Of a DNA stretch of 64,000 nucleotides, positions 29,440 to 44,400 are shown piece by piece. Under the pieces are notes generated by a model that made no database searches, was not told the origin of the DNA, and was given only the letters and a program-made list of their open reading frames with translations. Made by a program: the position numbers and the translations under genes. Origin of the DNA: Metaphire vulgaris (taxonomy: Eukaryota > Annelida > Clitellata > Crassiclitellata > Megascolecidae); contig CM030834.1 in the NCBI GenBank assembly GCA_018105865.1, positions 4,571,257-4,635,256 of the forward strand, written 5' to 3'. Every line of letters starts with the position of its first letter. The stretch's first letter is position 1.

Positions 29440-31050
29440 ATCTAAGGCATATGGATATGAAAAGAATATGATTTTCGGAACAGATATGTCTTTAGCTTTT
29501 TCTTGAAAGATGACAGAGAACTGGATGATTTCACTGACATCAGTAGATTGTTCCATATCAGTAGCCATGACACTGCAGATCACTGGAACCGAATGATGTT
29601 TAGCAGTGAGGTATTTTCATAAGACTTTGATCATCTGAGTGCAAGAACAATTGCAACCTTCATGATGTTGTCGCTACAAAATATTTCTGAAGATACTCTG
29701 GACAATCTGGTTTATCGACTTGAATGCGAGAAGAGAATGTTTGTACTCAATTCTCTCACAACCTTTGAGCCAGTGAAGCTGGTGAGTTAGTGGGGTAATG
29801 TGGTCACGACGTCAAGGGCCAAATCATCTAAACTGTTGATGCAGACCTCTGTGGCTTCAGCCAAATCAAGACTGTGTCCTTTCAGCAACTTGAATATATC
29901 TGACAGTCATCTGCATAGAAGTGAAACTGTAGACCATACTTTTAAATTACCATATTCTGAACTGGTCCACAGTGTACAGTAAGAACAGAATTGGACCAAG
30001 AATTGATCATGTGGCACACCATAGGGACATTCCACGTCAAATCAACACAGCCATCGGACGTCACCGTCTCAGATTTTTATGAAAATTGACACAATTGTTC
30101 ATCCCCATGAATAATGTTTAAAACCATAATATTGGAGTTTTGGGTCAACCCATGTCCATGCACTGTATTGAATATCACATAGTTATGAACTTTGGAAGTC
30201 TGTCATACATGACTTCAGTGAATCCTAATTAGAACAGTTGCAAAGAAGTTACATTTTTATGGATGTGGCCTTCGGGTGAGAAGTCTACCAGCCGAGGCTT
30301 TGGAAAGTTTCCCATCTGGTACATACACAGAAACATTACTCAATTATTCACGACCATTCACCACCTGGTGATTAATGTCGGTATGCATAAAACTGTTTCT
30401 CTGACTGAAAACTATAGGATATGTCTGCTCTTTCAGCATCAGTTTACCATTATCTCTGCCTAAACTTAATTCTTTTCATTGGTTCAGTGCATATATTGCC
30501 AGGCGATTGTGAATTTGTAAGCAATACTTCTGCGCATGTGTAATGGTTTCTTAATGGATGAGACTTCTCACTCTAGAGGAGATTTATCCATATTTATTAG
30601 TTCAAAAGTTTACTCCAGTTGTTCAGATAGTGAACTGACTATTTAGAAAGAATTTTACCAATGGTGCTTTGTGATGCTAATTGGAAGTTTCATTTTCTAC
30701 TTGATAAGATGGTGAGATCTGTTTAACCACATTTACTGTTTTTTGCGTAATTATGATGCTGTTTGAAAAGTGATTTGCTACCTTGGTTTGGTATTTATGC
30801 TCTTGCTTGGGCATTTATTTAATTCTCCAGCTTCTGTAATAATCTGCATGTGAATTAATGGGATTGTGGGTCAAAGCTAAAAGCAGAATGCTTCATTGCT
30901 ATCTGCATTGAGGCTTCAGTTGACTTTAGAACTGATTTGTATTTTTGTTAATTTGACGGTTTTAAATTTGTTAAACTTAGATTTAATACTGGTTACTTTT
31001 AATAAAAGTTTTGTGGTGCTTTTTAGCTTTTATTAAAGAGATTTATTCAG
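29440..31050. other. Upstream region of the coronin-7 gene
   Basis: 29440-30240 is low-copy-looking, possibly decayed LINE-derived DNA on either strand, with no intact motif. 30240-31050 immediately precedes the first coding exon. A TTTATTCAG acceptor-like site at 31042-31050 suggests that the exon with the start codon is spliced to an upstream non-coding exon that I cannot locate. No TATA box or CpG island is evident. Confidence 0.4.
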
Positions 31051-31057
31051 TATTATA

Positions 31058-34000
31058 ATGTGGAAGTTTAAGGCTTCAAAATACAAAAATGCTGCTGCAA
31101 AGATTCCTAAGAAAGAGGTAATTTTATGATCTTTTGTTTAAATAAATATAAAAATGTGTTATTATATTATTTTGATTCAATTTGTCTAGATTATTGCAAT
31201 TCTTTGCTTTCTGGTATCACAAATTAAAATATGTAGAAACTACAGAGAGTACGAAATATTCCTTTGAATTACATCCAAAACTCTCAGATTTAAACATATA
31301 TCCCCAGCTGGACAGTCCCCACATTGGCTTCCTATCAAACACTGAATTAATTATAAAATCTGTCTTTTAGTATATAATGAACCCAATTACTAAGGTTGTT
31401 AACAGTTAACCGGTTAACTGGTCCTAAGAGCAAGGACCAGTCCTTTTAACTTTGACCGGTTAACCATAATTTCAATTTGAAAACATCAAAGCGTTTTGAT
31501 GTAGCCGTGCAGGACGCCGGCATTGGTGCCGGCAGCATCAAAGTGCTTTGATGTTGGCACGACACCAGACTGCCGCTAACGAGCGGTTAACCGGTCTTTT
31601 TTTGAACGGTTAATCGGTCCTTCAAAACCAGCGGTCTTAACAACCTTACCAATTACCTTAAGATGCCACTTATCCCTCGACCTACTATTCACTCCACTAG
31701 GTATATGGCAGGACTTTCATTTGCTGTTCCTCATTCTTGCACAGTCATTAGCACTAGTTGTTTCTCAGTGTGTGGCCCAAAGCTCTGGAATTCATTACTA
31801 ATATAATTTCATATAACTATCAATTTACCATCTTCAGATGCAGTCTTAGAACATACCTGTTTGACTTGGCTTATCCTCTTAGATTGCTCCCCCGCTGTTC
31901 TGACTGATCTTTCTTGCTTGACCTGGCTCTAATTCAATTTGGATTTGGTGCACCATTGACTGATGCCCTCGGCATTATGATAGTGGCGCCATAGAAGTTG
32001 ATTGATTGATTGATTATTATTAATTGATTACATGGTTGTTAACACATGTTAAATCGTTGACAAAGTTTCATAAATGCAGAGCAGGTCAGATGTGAACAAC
32101 TTGTCCAAGATCGCCATGCAGTGGCTATAGTCAGATTTGAACCAGCTACCATCCGGTTGCGTGGCATGAATCCTACTGCTTCTCCACTGCACCCACAAAT
32201 TAATACATTTATAACAGTTTAACATTTTACATAATTTTTAATGCTTTTTAATAGTTTAATGTTTTTATTGCTCATGGTATTCTATTGCAATGTTCTGAAG
32301 ATTTTCCCCCACAAAAGTCCAAGTTTTGTATGTTTCTTTGTAAGGACCCTGTTTTGAAATCTTTACTACTAATGTCATTTGATCAGCATATTAATTATGA
32401 AGTTTTTATAGTGATTTTGCACATTTGCATTTCAGTCATTTGACACACTGACTAGTTGTAGAAGCAAAACTAGAAAATTAATTATAAAGACTTTCATTGT
32501 TTTTAGTTTTCTTATAATAATGTAATATGGACAGCAGCTCCCAACCGGTGTACGTGTACTGTACCTCTAGGGGTACATGAACTGTTGCTAAGGGGTACAT
32601 GAAGGATTGCAAAGAAATTTTTTTTTAAATGATCAAAGATTAATGTAAAATGGGAATTTGGGATAAGGGTATACATGACGGAGAGATTGTGCAAGTAGGA
32701 AAAACTATCTGAAAGGAGTCTTACATTGCTGAGAAGCCAAAAAAAGAAAACAGTCATCCAACTTTGTAGCAAATAATGCTGAAATTGTAATGGTAAAACA
32801 AAAAACACGGTAGAAATTTCTCATCTCTTCTCAGTTAATACAAGTGTTGTACATCATTCTGTGCTTAGGGTTACACATGAAGTTCACTTGTTTGCTCAAA
32901 GAGTACAAAGGTACTGGACTATGAAATAAATGTGGAGCCAGCATATGCCAATGATAGAGTTATAATTTGCATGAGAATAGAGTTGCTGTTTGGCTTAAGC
33001 GCTGTGAAGCTTAACTTCAAACAACACTTTGTAATGTGCCAAATTCTAGAGGAAGCAGGTTCGAATCCTGTGTGAGATTAAAAATTGCAATGGACAGATC
33101 CTACTGAACTACGATCCCTGAACAGTCGTCCATCCACATATGAGTCGCACTCAGTGTAGCTTAACTTCAGTGTTTTGATGGAAACGGTTGTGTCATGCCA
33201 AGTAGGCTTCACCTTTCAAAATTAGCACCACAGAAAACATGATAGGAATTTTTGCACTCGTGCTTTATAGTACTGATGATATTGGTGATAAATTCAGCCT
33301 CCAAGTTAATAAATTAAATTTAATCATAAGAAAACTTTAAGTTTTTAAAGTATAGAAATAAAAAATGCTGTAACTTCTTTAACCCTTTAAGTCCTAGGAA
33401 AAATTTTTGAGACATCCCTCAACACTAGCGTTTTTGTGTATTTTCATGTAATATTGTATTTTTTTCTCGGGTTATTTGAAAGCGAATATGATAAGGTATA
33501 CACCTCTGTTTAGCATATTCATTCCTCTTTCTAACCATTCGTGCAAAAAAATTGAAAAAACGTGGGCGAGGTCACTATCTGTTCTAAAACAGCGCCCCTC
33601 CAAAAATATTTTTCTGTGTAAAGCTGTGCAGCTAAAATGTTTGAGTGGTAACCTATCTTTGGTTAGTGGCAAAGTTATAGGGGAATATATTTGGAACAAA
33701 ATAAATGAAGAATTTTGAAAATTGGACCATATTTGGTGGAGATATAATTTCCCTACCCCAAGCACCCTTTTTAGGATAAATTGTCAATTCGATCAGTTTT
33801 GAACAAAGCTTTTATCTTTTACAATTTGCTATATCCCAGGCTATAGGAAAGATAAAATATGATGCATACACCACTGTTTAGCATTTTCATTCCTCTTTCT
33901 AACTATGCATGCAAAAATTTGAAAAAAATTGGTGTGAGGGGTCAACTATCTGGCCTAAAACAGCACCCCATCAAAAAAATTTCTTGTTCAGAGCCATTCA

Positions 34001-37000
34001 GCTAAAATTTTTGAGTGGTAATCTATCTTTGGTTAGTGGGAAAGTTGTAGGGGAATGTGTTTGGAACAAAATAAATGAAGAATTTTGAAAATTGGACCCT
34101 ATTTGGTGGAGATATAATCTCCCTATCCCGAGCACCCTTTGTAGGATAAATTGTTGACAATCACATGTGCTTTGCCATTTTCGATGAAACAAAAGCAGTC
34201 CCGTTTCGTGGTGAGAGAAATCGGTCCTAATTATCGATGTTGCTTTAGCGACTTTTGAACACAGTCGCTTGCCGAGAAGACCTTCATCTTTTTCATTGGC
34301 TGTTTACACATGGGTCGAATTTAAATGCCCGATTTAAATGGACACTATTTTTAGCTTTTATGACGTCATATATATGTATAGCGAATCGTGGGAATACCTA
34401 GGAATCAACTTCGTGAGATCGCAAGATCATAGACGTTACCTTTCAATAAAAGATTGTTTTAATTACTTTCCTTTGACTTGTGTTTACCCCTGCAGAAAAT
34501 TTAAATGCCCTGATTTAAAGGAACGATTTTTACCATAAAATCATGCCATTTGGGCCAGGTAAATGTGAGTCTTGAGGGATAATCCTCCTACACATGCACC
34601 CCCGACGGCAACTCCATAGATGTTATAGTAAGCGAGATAAGTTGTTAGTAAGTAAGGTACTGTTCATGGGTGGGTTTGGGTGCACACTGTTTTAAAGGGT
34701 TAATATCATTGGAACCTTCTAGTACCATTAAATGATTTATAGCGATTTATAGTCTGTAAAGAATTGTTTCTTCTGTTAATCAACTTCTGTTCTTCTGTGC
34801 CAGTGAAAAGATTATTTGAAACCATTGTTACTGATTTTAGGAATGGATTACAGATATCAGTGCATGCAATTTAAACAGTTCTTGTGGCAACCACATTGAA
34901 GCCAGTGCTGCTTATATGGTCTTCAACACAGATTTATCAGGTATGTTGTTTTCAAAATATTTTACAAACTTTGCAATTGTGGTTTACTTTATGCTGTGAT
35001 TTTTCAATTTAAATCTTTGTGTTTACTGGAAATGAGTTTGTTGTTGATTGTAATTTTGCTTCTAATTGCAGTCACTGTGAGTTATGTGTTTATCTGATTT
35101 GTTTGCTTTCAACTGTTTTTGTTAAAGATTATTGATTCAACTGTTGCCACAGTTATTGAGATTAATATATATTTGTCTGCTGTGCTTGAAATGCTGTGCT
35201 GTTGGTTCTTTATTGTGGATTAGATGACTTACGATCATAATTGGTGGCCAGTTTGTGATTTTGCAAAAATATGCATTTTTATGCTGCTATTTTAATGAGA
35301 ATGTAAATTGAATTGTATGTTGCATTTAAGGTGGTGGTACACTTGGAGTTTTGCCACTTAGTGCTAAGGGTCGTTTCGGCGGTGAAAATCTAACAACTAT
35401 TCAGGCACATTCAGGTGGAAGACACTTTGTAATGTCTCAGTTTTTTAAAGACTTTGTGTTGCCATTTCAATTTTAAAATGAAATATGATTAATTATTGTT
35501 TCAATAAGTTTATTTATTGACAGAGCTTGCTTATTTTCATGGTAAATGCTGTATATATAGTCAATAACATCTTATATTTAGCAGTTCAGTGTTTGCTACT
35601 TTCTTGGATTAGTTCTTTAGCAATTGTTATTTATATTTATAATTATTAGAAAATTGATTCTGCTTGAAAGTCGGAATAGGTTACATTTGTCTTATTCTTA
35701 CGTACTGTTGCAATCTATGAAAATATTTTACAATGTCCATGATGATAGCTGCATTCTTTTCTCTTTAGAATCAGTTCTTGTGACTTCTGTTTTTGAACTC
35801 TGTGAATGCCATATTGTCCAAATATTTTATTTTAGAACTTTCTTTTCACTTGTAATGATAAAACAGTGCTTCTCTTATTTGTTTTATTTCAGATTTTGTC
35901 ACAGATTTTAATTTCAGTCATTTTGATGATTACCTTCTTGCTACATGTTCACAGGACTCAACGGTATTGGAATAGAATTTCCTCTACTGTAATTGTATGT
36001 GGGACATTAATTATTAATAAGTAGCCAAAAGTGCATTGGTTTTTATTGCTGTCCTGAATTAAAAATTATTGAATCTTGTCCAATGAAATGAGGACCTTCA
36101 AAAAGTTGCCTAGCTTCTCATTATCCGCAATGCTTTTACTGATATATAGTTATAATCACGGTGCTATTATCAAAGGGTAAGAAGCAAAATAATGTTTTGA
36201 TTTTCTCTGTCAGAGGAATATTTAAAACCCAAAATGATTGTTCTCAGGAGAGCAATCACTGATACATGAAATATCGGTGTTTGACAGGAATGTTCATTTT
36301 TTTATTTAGTACCTCTGCTTTAACCTCTTAACAGGGGAATTAAATTTTACAAGATGTCACCATTCTGGGTAATTAATTTTGGAAAAAGCGTGCATATGAA
36401 CTGTGAACATGAGCTTTTTAATTTTACTATATTTCAGGCTATATAGAAGCTAAAAAAATGAGGTTTGCGCTGTTGTTTAGCATTTTTACTGTTCTTTCTA
36501 TCCATCCATGCAAAAGGGAAAAATTTTGGGTGTAGGGTCCACTCTACAGCCTAAAATAGGACCCCCTCCCAAAAATTGTGTTCAAAGCTCAATAGCAAAA
36601 ATTTTTCAGTGGTGACCCTCACTTGGTTGAGCGGCAAAGTTGTAGGGGAGTGTCATTGGAACAGAATAGATCGAAAATTTTGAAGATCGGACCTCATTTC
36701 GGGTAGTTATCATATTTCAAACCCGAGAAATGACTTTCACAAGGCCAAAATCTGGCTCTCAGTCTAATAAAACCTATTATCCTTGCTTATGGAGGGCACA
36801 ATAGCTAAAAAGAGCTATCTACCATCTAGCGAATGGATAATAACTAAATCGAATTATTACATTGCAACGTTTATAAACGGCAAACCCATTTGAGGAACAG
36901 ACGCTGAAATTGAGCGCTGTATATATACGGCAAACTCATTTGATGAATGTTTGGCGCGCGCCGTATATATATGGCGACCCCAGTTAAGAGGTTAACTGAG

Positions 37001-40000
37001 CATAGTTATACAGAGTCATCTGTTATTTGTCAATTAAAATGTTATGATTATAATGCTATGAAGCTGGAAAGTTAATTTGCTGTGGAATTTTACTGAAAAT
37101 ATTTTGTCCTGCTAGGCCAAGATTTGGCATCTTCCTGCAGATGGTGTAAGTGGAACGCTGTGCAATCCAGCATGCATCCTTACTCATGAGGATAAACAAA
37201 TAGAAAACGTGTTATGGAATCCAAGTGCTGACAATGTTCTTGCCTTATCTTTGGATGTGAAGGTCAAAATATTCGACGTCTTAAAGCAGACTTCTTGTTT
37301 AGGTAATTTTGACATTTGCTATTACTTTGTTTTCTGCCAAAGTAAACTTAATAAATTTCAATATTTGAATTTAAATAAAAGCAGCTGTGCTATTTGTAAG
37401 AATGCAATGATTAATTAAATCTTTGTTTGCTGAGGATGAAGCTGCTTCAGTGTGACTCCAAGGATTAGCATTTTACAATTTAATTTAAATGATTGATTTA
37501 TGATGTAAAATACTTTGTTCACTTGATATGCAGTGAGGCAAAACTAATGAATGTGAACTTGGTAGAGGTTGATATTCATATTGTTTTTATCTGTGTTTCT
37601 TTTTCAGAACTTGCTGATCATGGTGATCAAGTTCAGAGTTTGAGTTGGAATGGAGATGGGTCTCAAGTGGTGACATCGGCTCGTGACAAAGCCATTCGTA
37701 TCTTCGATGTTAGGGCAAAAAAAATGCAACAGGTTGGTGACTGAAGCATTCAAAATATAGCTTATGCTGAATCTTGATGGAAAAGACTTTGCACTAAATC
37801 AACAGTCTAGAAAGTGAAGAGATTTCAGCTGTTTTAATTAAGAGATTTTGTGTTTGGACCGTGGATTGGTAGAATTTGATTGCCAACATTCTTCTAGGTT
37901 AATAATCAAATAAAAATTTGCTGGTATTGGGATTTTTGTCATATATTGACTACTAGCATATGTAGGTGAACCAATACAGTATTTTATTTCATTTTTCTCT
38001 GAAGAACTGAAACCGTGGAGCATGTTTCTTTAGTGTTTATAAGAACTGGATCACTTCTAAAAGCAGCTTCTCAGTTCTTGGGCATGAGTAAGGTGTAGTA
38101 AAGAACTGGGTGGTCCAACTCTATTCCATAGCTACATGTCTAATGCTGATTCTTCCTAGTGCATGTACATAATTATGTTTGCTTGTGCCATGTTACAGAT
38201 AAATCTTTCAAGTTGAAAGTTTTTCTGGTAACTTTTACTTTTGTATATTATTTTTCAAAAAGTCTGTTGATGGACATCAGAGTAACAAAGATTCACGAGT
38301 TCTCTGGCTTGCTGATAAAGATCAGATTTTTTCCACTGGATTCAATATGGTAAATCTACAATCATCGTCTGTCATTATGCTGACTTTATTACTCTTAGAC
38401 CCAGGGGACTGCTAATGTTCTCTTTCAGAATTAATAATTAATTTAAGGCTTTCATCAAAACCAAAATGACTGCTTCTTGTGCAGAGTCAAGGAATAGTTG
38501 CTGTTCACTTTTGACTTGTAATCTTGATGTTGAATGTCATTTTGTACAGTTGATGTATTTTAATTTACCTTTCTTGATCTGAAAATGATAATAACAGCAC
38601 AGCACAAGCTTTAACCCAAAAAAATTTTTCCACAAAAATTCTGCGTCTGTGGAGAGTTTTTTAAAAAACAATTCCGCCAGAAAAGGGTTAGGAAATTGCT
38701 TTCTTTCTCAGTAAATTGGATTAATAATCTTTGTTTGGATTGCACTTGTTGATGCTTTTTCAGACAAGGCAGCGAGAGGTTTACCTCTGGGATACAAGAA
38801 ACTTTAACAGACCTATTAAAAGCTTGTCTTTTGATTCATCCACTGGGTAAAAATCAGTTAATTTTTCTCTGAATGATGAAAAGTATCACATGCAGATGTT
38901 TTGCTTTGATCTTAAAATTCAGAACTGTTACTTGCACCTTACCACAGGAAACCATTCTGAACCCATGGTAACAATTGTCTAGTTCAAGTGGTCATGTTAG
39001 AAACTCTGTTCTTTCCACAATATTTATTTTGTAAATTCAAATGTTTATTTCTAAATAGAATGTTATTATGACCCTCTTCCTTTTTTTATTTGCCATATGC
39101 TGTAAATTGCAGTGTGATCATATACCTTGCCTTTCATTGTTGTATGAATTGGTTTTAAGCAGTTCATGATCTATTGCACTATATTGTCCATGCTCATTTA
39201 AGACAAATATCAGATGCCATGTTTTGCACAATAAAATGTATATCGCTAATATAAAAATTGCCACAAAATATGGAGATTCAGCAATAATTCTTTTTAGGAT
39301 TCTGATGCCATTCTTCGACTCTGACACTGCGATGATATTTATTGCTGGAAAGGTAAATGATAATTCCTATGAAATGTTTTGCCTTGCAAAGTGAAGTTTT
39401 GATATTTTACATTTTAATTGCATCTGCTTTGTGTCAGTAGTTCTTAAAGAATACTGTTATGCCTGAAGAAAGTTACCTATTTTATATTGTGATATTTTTA
39501 GATGAAATAAAGGGAATAATCTGTTGCTTTAGTTTCATAAAATCTGAGAACATTTGAAAAATGGCTGTAATTTAAATTATTTTATTGTGTGGTTTGACAG
39601 GGAGATACATCGATCAGATATCTGGAACTCACCGATAAAGATCCTTATCTTGTGGAAAGTAAGCTTTATCTTTTATGCAATTTGCTATCTGTTCATCACA
39701 ATTCCTGGCATTATTTTGCATTCATAATAGATTCCTAGAGTTTGCAAATGAATTGCTTCTGTTAAAGCAGTGGTTCTTAACCAGGGGTACTCATACCCAA
39801 TGGGGTAATTGAAGGACGTTGTGGGGTGCTGAATAATCTGGAAATAGAGTCTGTTTAAAGGCTTTTGCTACAAGTTACCCTGTATACTATACAAATGTTG
39901 TAGAAATTTGTGTACTAAATTAGAAATTTTAAAGAAAAAGCCCACTTTCTGGCAATTTGTAACAGACGTTTGTTGCAGTTTATTATTATTTTCAGTTTAT

Positions 40001-41366
40001 AATTATTTTCAATATATTGTAAACTTTTGTCCTGGGATAAAGTACACTGGTAGGGGGTACTCTCATTCTCTTATACTTGTTTCAGGGGTACGTAATCGTA
40101 AATAGGTTAAGAACCACTGGGTTAAAGCAAGTCACTGAAGATGATTGCATTTGTTTTCTCTATTTAGATTCTGTAGAGACAGTTGAACAGCTGAAAGGCT
40201 TGACTCTTGTTCCAAAGCGTGCTCTTGACGTCATGAAATGCGAAGTTAATCGTCTGCTTGTACTTGGCCAACATTCCATTATTCCAGTTCCTTACATTGT
40301 TCCAAGAAAGGTGAAAATTTGGTTTTGTCAAATTGTCTTTCACATGGTAATTGGATTGTGCATGTAAAATACTGAATGCTCTTTATGCTGATTTCTGCAT
40401 TGTTGAATATGATTTAGTGATATTTCATGTTCAGGGCAATTGAAAAATCAGGTGGTGTAAGTATTGTATAAAAGCTATCCAATTAGTTTAAAATTGTACT
40501 ATTCTTTGTTTCTGCTTTTGACTAAATGATTATTTTCTATGTTGATCTCTGTTGACCAGTCTTATCGTGACTTCAATGCAGATCTTTATCCGGACACTTT
40601 TAGCGGTGTTCCAACAGTCACCTGTGCTCAGTGGTTGAATGGTGAAACCAAGGCAGTGAGTTGTGTATTTTCTGATGATCATGCTCGGGTCATTCATTTA
40701 CAAGTGAAGCTTCTACCGATGTTATTTATAGTAGATTGTGTAGTAGTGCAATATGACTTTACTTTTATGGTGGTTACCTGATCCATTGATGCATCAAATG
40801 GCAAAGGTATCTGGGAATGATTTCAGGTAATAACCAGACTTAGCATCTGTAATTCACCTTGTGACATTGTCTATCCTTTGTGAGTCGGTAAATGAACATA
40901 GTACAGTAGGTGTGCATGTCTGTGGTGGTTCACTGGTCATACAGTTGATCTAAGGGTTATCCACTGTCCACTTGAGAGTTTAGGATTGGGAAGTAAGTGC
41001 CCATCTTGTGCCCCTACACTTTCTCTTTTTCCAATATTTTTGGGCAATGTTTGAGCATGGTTAAAAGTCATTTTTAATTGGTTTCAGCCGACATCGGTAA
41101 GCCTTGATCCTTCTCGAAAGTCCAAACTCCTGCTGAGACGAAGATTCGGATTAGAGTTAGAAGGTGAAGCATCTGAACAAATTCCTTCGGAAAAGAAGTC
41201 GGCAGATGAATTTCAGAGCAGCAAAGTGTCTGGATCAGAAACACAAACGAATGCCTCGGTAAATATTTGTTTTTAAACAGCGTCTTTAGCGAAACATGCC
41301 ATCAGAGTATCTGCACAGAGTTTGTTACCTTATAAATATTGTTCTGGTCAGTCATCATAGTTGTTG

Positions 41367-41427
<61 letters not shown>

Positions 41428-44400
41428 CCTAACTTGAAATTATCATCAAATAAAATTAAAATGTTTAAATTTAGCAGTTTAGTGACCTTGAGATACAGAG
41501 TTTTGATAACTATGGGAATCGCAGGTTTTATGACTTAGAGTCAGATTCATTAGCAGTTTATGATATTAAATAACAGTTGCTAGAGTTAATCTCATTTTGA
41601 AGTTTAATGAGCTTTTGATTCATATTTAACAGATTGTTAAGATCAAATTTCAGATGTATGCCTAAACAGGCAGTGTACACTGTAAATTTAATGAAATTTC
41701 ATCTCATTTTATCGTTAAAACTTCAAGAATTTAGTGGCTTTGGTGGGCATTTGTTGGCATTTCATGTTTCACTATAGTTTACTTACTCTGACACCATTCT
41801 AAACATGAGAGTTTAAGAATTTATTGAGTTTTTTCATTTGGGTGCATATTCAGGACTGAATATACAAAAATCTAATTGCAGTGACACTTTTTTGCAAGTG
41901 CAGACAAAGCAGAGCAGTGATGTGGGCATAAAAGAGTCTCAGAAGATAAGTTTTGACGATGGAAGCAAGAGTTTTGGTACAATGCATTCGAGTAATTTGC
42001 CTTCTGATGCTGCCGCTGTGACTGAGAAACCGATTTCAAACGATGGCGATGCAGCCAAGCAGAAGCCAGCTAAAATTCTAGCGGGTATGTGAAAGACTTT
42101 TGTAACATTCAGTTGATTCTGAAGGAATGCTGGTATAGATTGATAATATCTCTTGTCATTTCTCCCGTGGTTTCTTCTTTTAGCTATAAGGCAGTCCAAG
42201 TTTCGACATCTACATGGAAGCCCAATGCACAAAAGTCTGAACATAGAAAATGTTCGCAACTTATCGAAAAGCATTCCGGGTGAAAGTGACTATTTTCATG
42301 CAAACCGTGCATTTTGTGCGGTACCACTGGGTGGTGCTGGTGGACTCATTGCAATTCTTTCGGTGAGCTTTTAGTTGCTGCTGCTATAAAAATTTTGTGA
42401 GCTACTTGTTGAATTGCTTTTCATGCCATTTGTAGGTTGGTACATAAAAATTTCGCTCTAGCTCTTTTTTATGTATTTTAATTAGTGCTGTTCAACAATT
42501 AATTTATTTAATCGTGATTAATCGTGCGATTAAAATTATTAATCTCATTTTCTTTAGCAGCATTATTCAGGTCCCGAAGTAGTAATTAAATTGAAATAAA
42601 CAATGCACCAGTTGCAGAACAGACTTTCAGAATTTCAACTAGTAGGCTTATAAACATTTATGTGACCACGCACAACATTATATATATATAGCACATGCAT
42701 CATCCATTTCAGTCAACTTTAAACAAAAATTCGTTATGTTATCACTTTCAAACTCAGTTTTTAAAAAGTTTCTTTAGAGAAATAATTAATTTTGTTGTGA
42801 TTAATTTTTTAATTGTGATTAATAAAATTAATCGCGATTAACAGATTAACGTGTTAATCACGCGTTAATTGTGATTAAAGGACAGCACTAATTTTAATAG
42901 AAAATTGATGAAATTTCAATTGAGCTGATTCATTCTATCTCATTTTGCTTTGTTTCTGATTAGACAGAAAACAGAGGTCGCTTGCCTGATACAGGATCGC
43001 CAGCCCTTCAAAATGGCAGTTCAGTTACAGATTTTGTCTTTGATCCTTTTGACGATCATCGATTGGTGGTTGGTAAGTTTTTGTATTAGAGCTCAAAGAC
43101 AATGATGGGTGCAGTACATCAAAATTGGTCAGATATATTGTTACTAGAAAGACTTGTGGTGTCTTGGTGTGGTGGCTATGTGTTGGTCTGGCAGGTGTGA
43201 GGTTAGCCTCAGCAGTGATAGAAGCTGTACTGTGAAACCTTGTTATGTCACCGCCTGTTAAGCTGCCAAACTTGCCTCTTGCTATGCATAAGCCTGGAAT
43301 GGATTTCCTGCCATGAATTTTACCTCAAAAAGCTGCCATCTTCATCTCTCGCTATTGCCATTAAGTTAGCAAGTATGCTCCTATGTCCAGAGTATCTTGC
43401 CTTTGGCCAGATAACCATGCTATTGCCATGGCCTTTATTGCATGCATAGTGAATTGTTAAAATTATCAATGAAATTGACTTCTATAATTGGGAATGAAAC
43501 GGTGCTAGGACTAAATGTTCGAGGACAAAATGTCACGGACAAAATGTCATGGGGACAAAATGTCACGAACAAGATTAAATAGGGATAAAATGCAACCCTA
43601 AACCTAACCAGGGCCGCCAAGAGGGGGCAGGGGACAGGGGGCAACTGCACAGGGGCCCCAGCGGTCTGGGGTGGCCCAGCCCGATGATGAATATGTATAA
43701 TCAACAATTATATGAATAATAACACTAAAGTAGAGAGGGCCCGGTGAGCAAAAGGGGGGCCGGTGTGAGAAGGTTGACAAGCAAAAAAAAGGTCGTCAGG
43801 TAATTTTAAGATGTAAAAAGGCTGACAAGCAAAAAAAAGGTCGTTAAGCACAGGGACCCGGAATTTCTCTTGGCGGGCCTGAATCTAACCCTAACTCCAA
43901 CCCCAACCCTAACCCATGACAATTTGTCCGTGACATTTTGTTCTGCCACGGATGAAACTGATAGTTTTGTTCAAATTACTGATTTGAGAAGGTGGGTATA
44001 AATGGGTAAATTTATAACCAAGTTCTATTGTTTGTATATACTATATATATTAGAGAATGACTGGATGTGTATTTTCCACCAGATAGGGGATCCGGATATT
44101 TTGGGTCAACGTTTGCCGGATCTGGATCCGAAGCAAATATTAACTCGCAGGATTAGAATGACCCTGTGGGTCTTGAGTTTGCAGGTAGAAGACCTGGGGT
44201 TGAAAATAAATAGGATTATCATTTCCTAAGAACCAAAAAAAGACTCATTAAGCTCTCTTCTTCTACCTCTGACAGCAGATACTGTCCAGGCATGGTACCA
44301 ACAATAGGCTCAAGCGGTGGTCAATTGAATAATTAATGCAGCTCCAAGTCGTCGTCCCCTCTCCCCCTTTCCTCTCTCCTCCTCCCTCTCCCTGCAAATT

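Larger units (their letters stand above)
31058..40655 (+). other. CORO7: Coronin-7 exons 1-12: first coronin module
   Basis: Exons: 31058-31117, 34841-34940, 35331-35414, 35893-35963, 37116-37302, 37608-37732, 38263-38349, 38764-38846, 39298-39352, 39601-39658, 40168-40310, 40560-40655. They encode residues 1-383. WD-repeat signatures are DFNFSHFDDYLLATCSQDST...IWHLP (exons 4-5), SLSWNGDGSQVVTSARD...IRIFD (exon 6), and VLWLADKDQIFSTGFNM (exon 7). The coronin extension after the propeller includes VPKRALDVMKCEVNRLL (exon 11) and DFNADLYPDTF (exon 12). The phases at the junctions are 0,1,1,0,1,0,0,2,0,1,0,0. Confidence 0.92.
34941..41903. other. Introns 2-13 remainder
   Basis: Apart from the elements listed separately (36323-36991, 39778-40119) and a (GT)n tract in intron 13, introns 2-13 are AT-rich sequence of 240-1,150 bases each, with no recognisable RNA gene, ORF or repeat. 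Intron 4 outside its piggyBac-like MITE and intron 6 (37733-38262) are examples in which I see nothing. Confidence 0.6.

Noticed and set aside
32100..33080. tRNA genes at B-box-like sites (32140, 33059)
   Set aside because: No full cloverleaf can be drawn; treated as SINE-like remnants at most.
41882..41903. Alternative acceptor for coronin-7 exon 14 at AG 41880-41881
   Set aside because: It would place TGA in frame directly after exon 13; the next AG gives an open frame.
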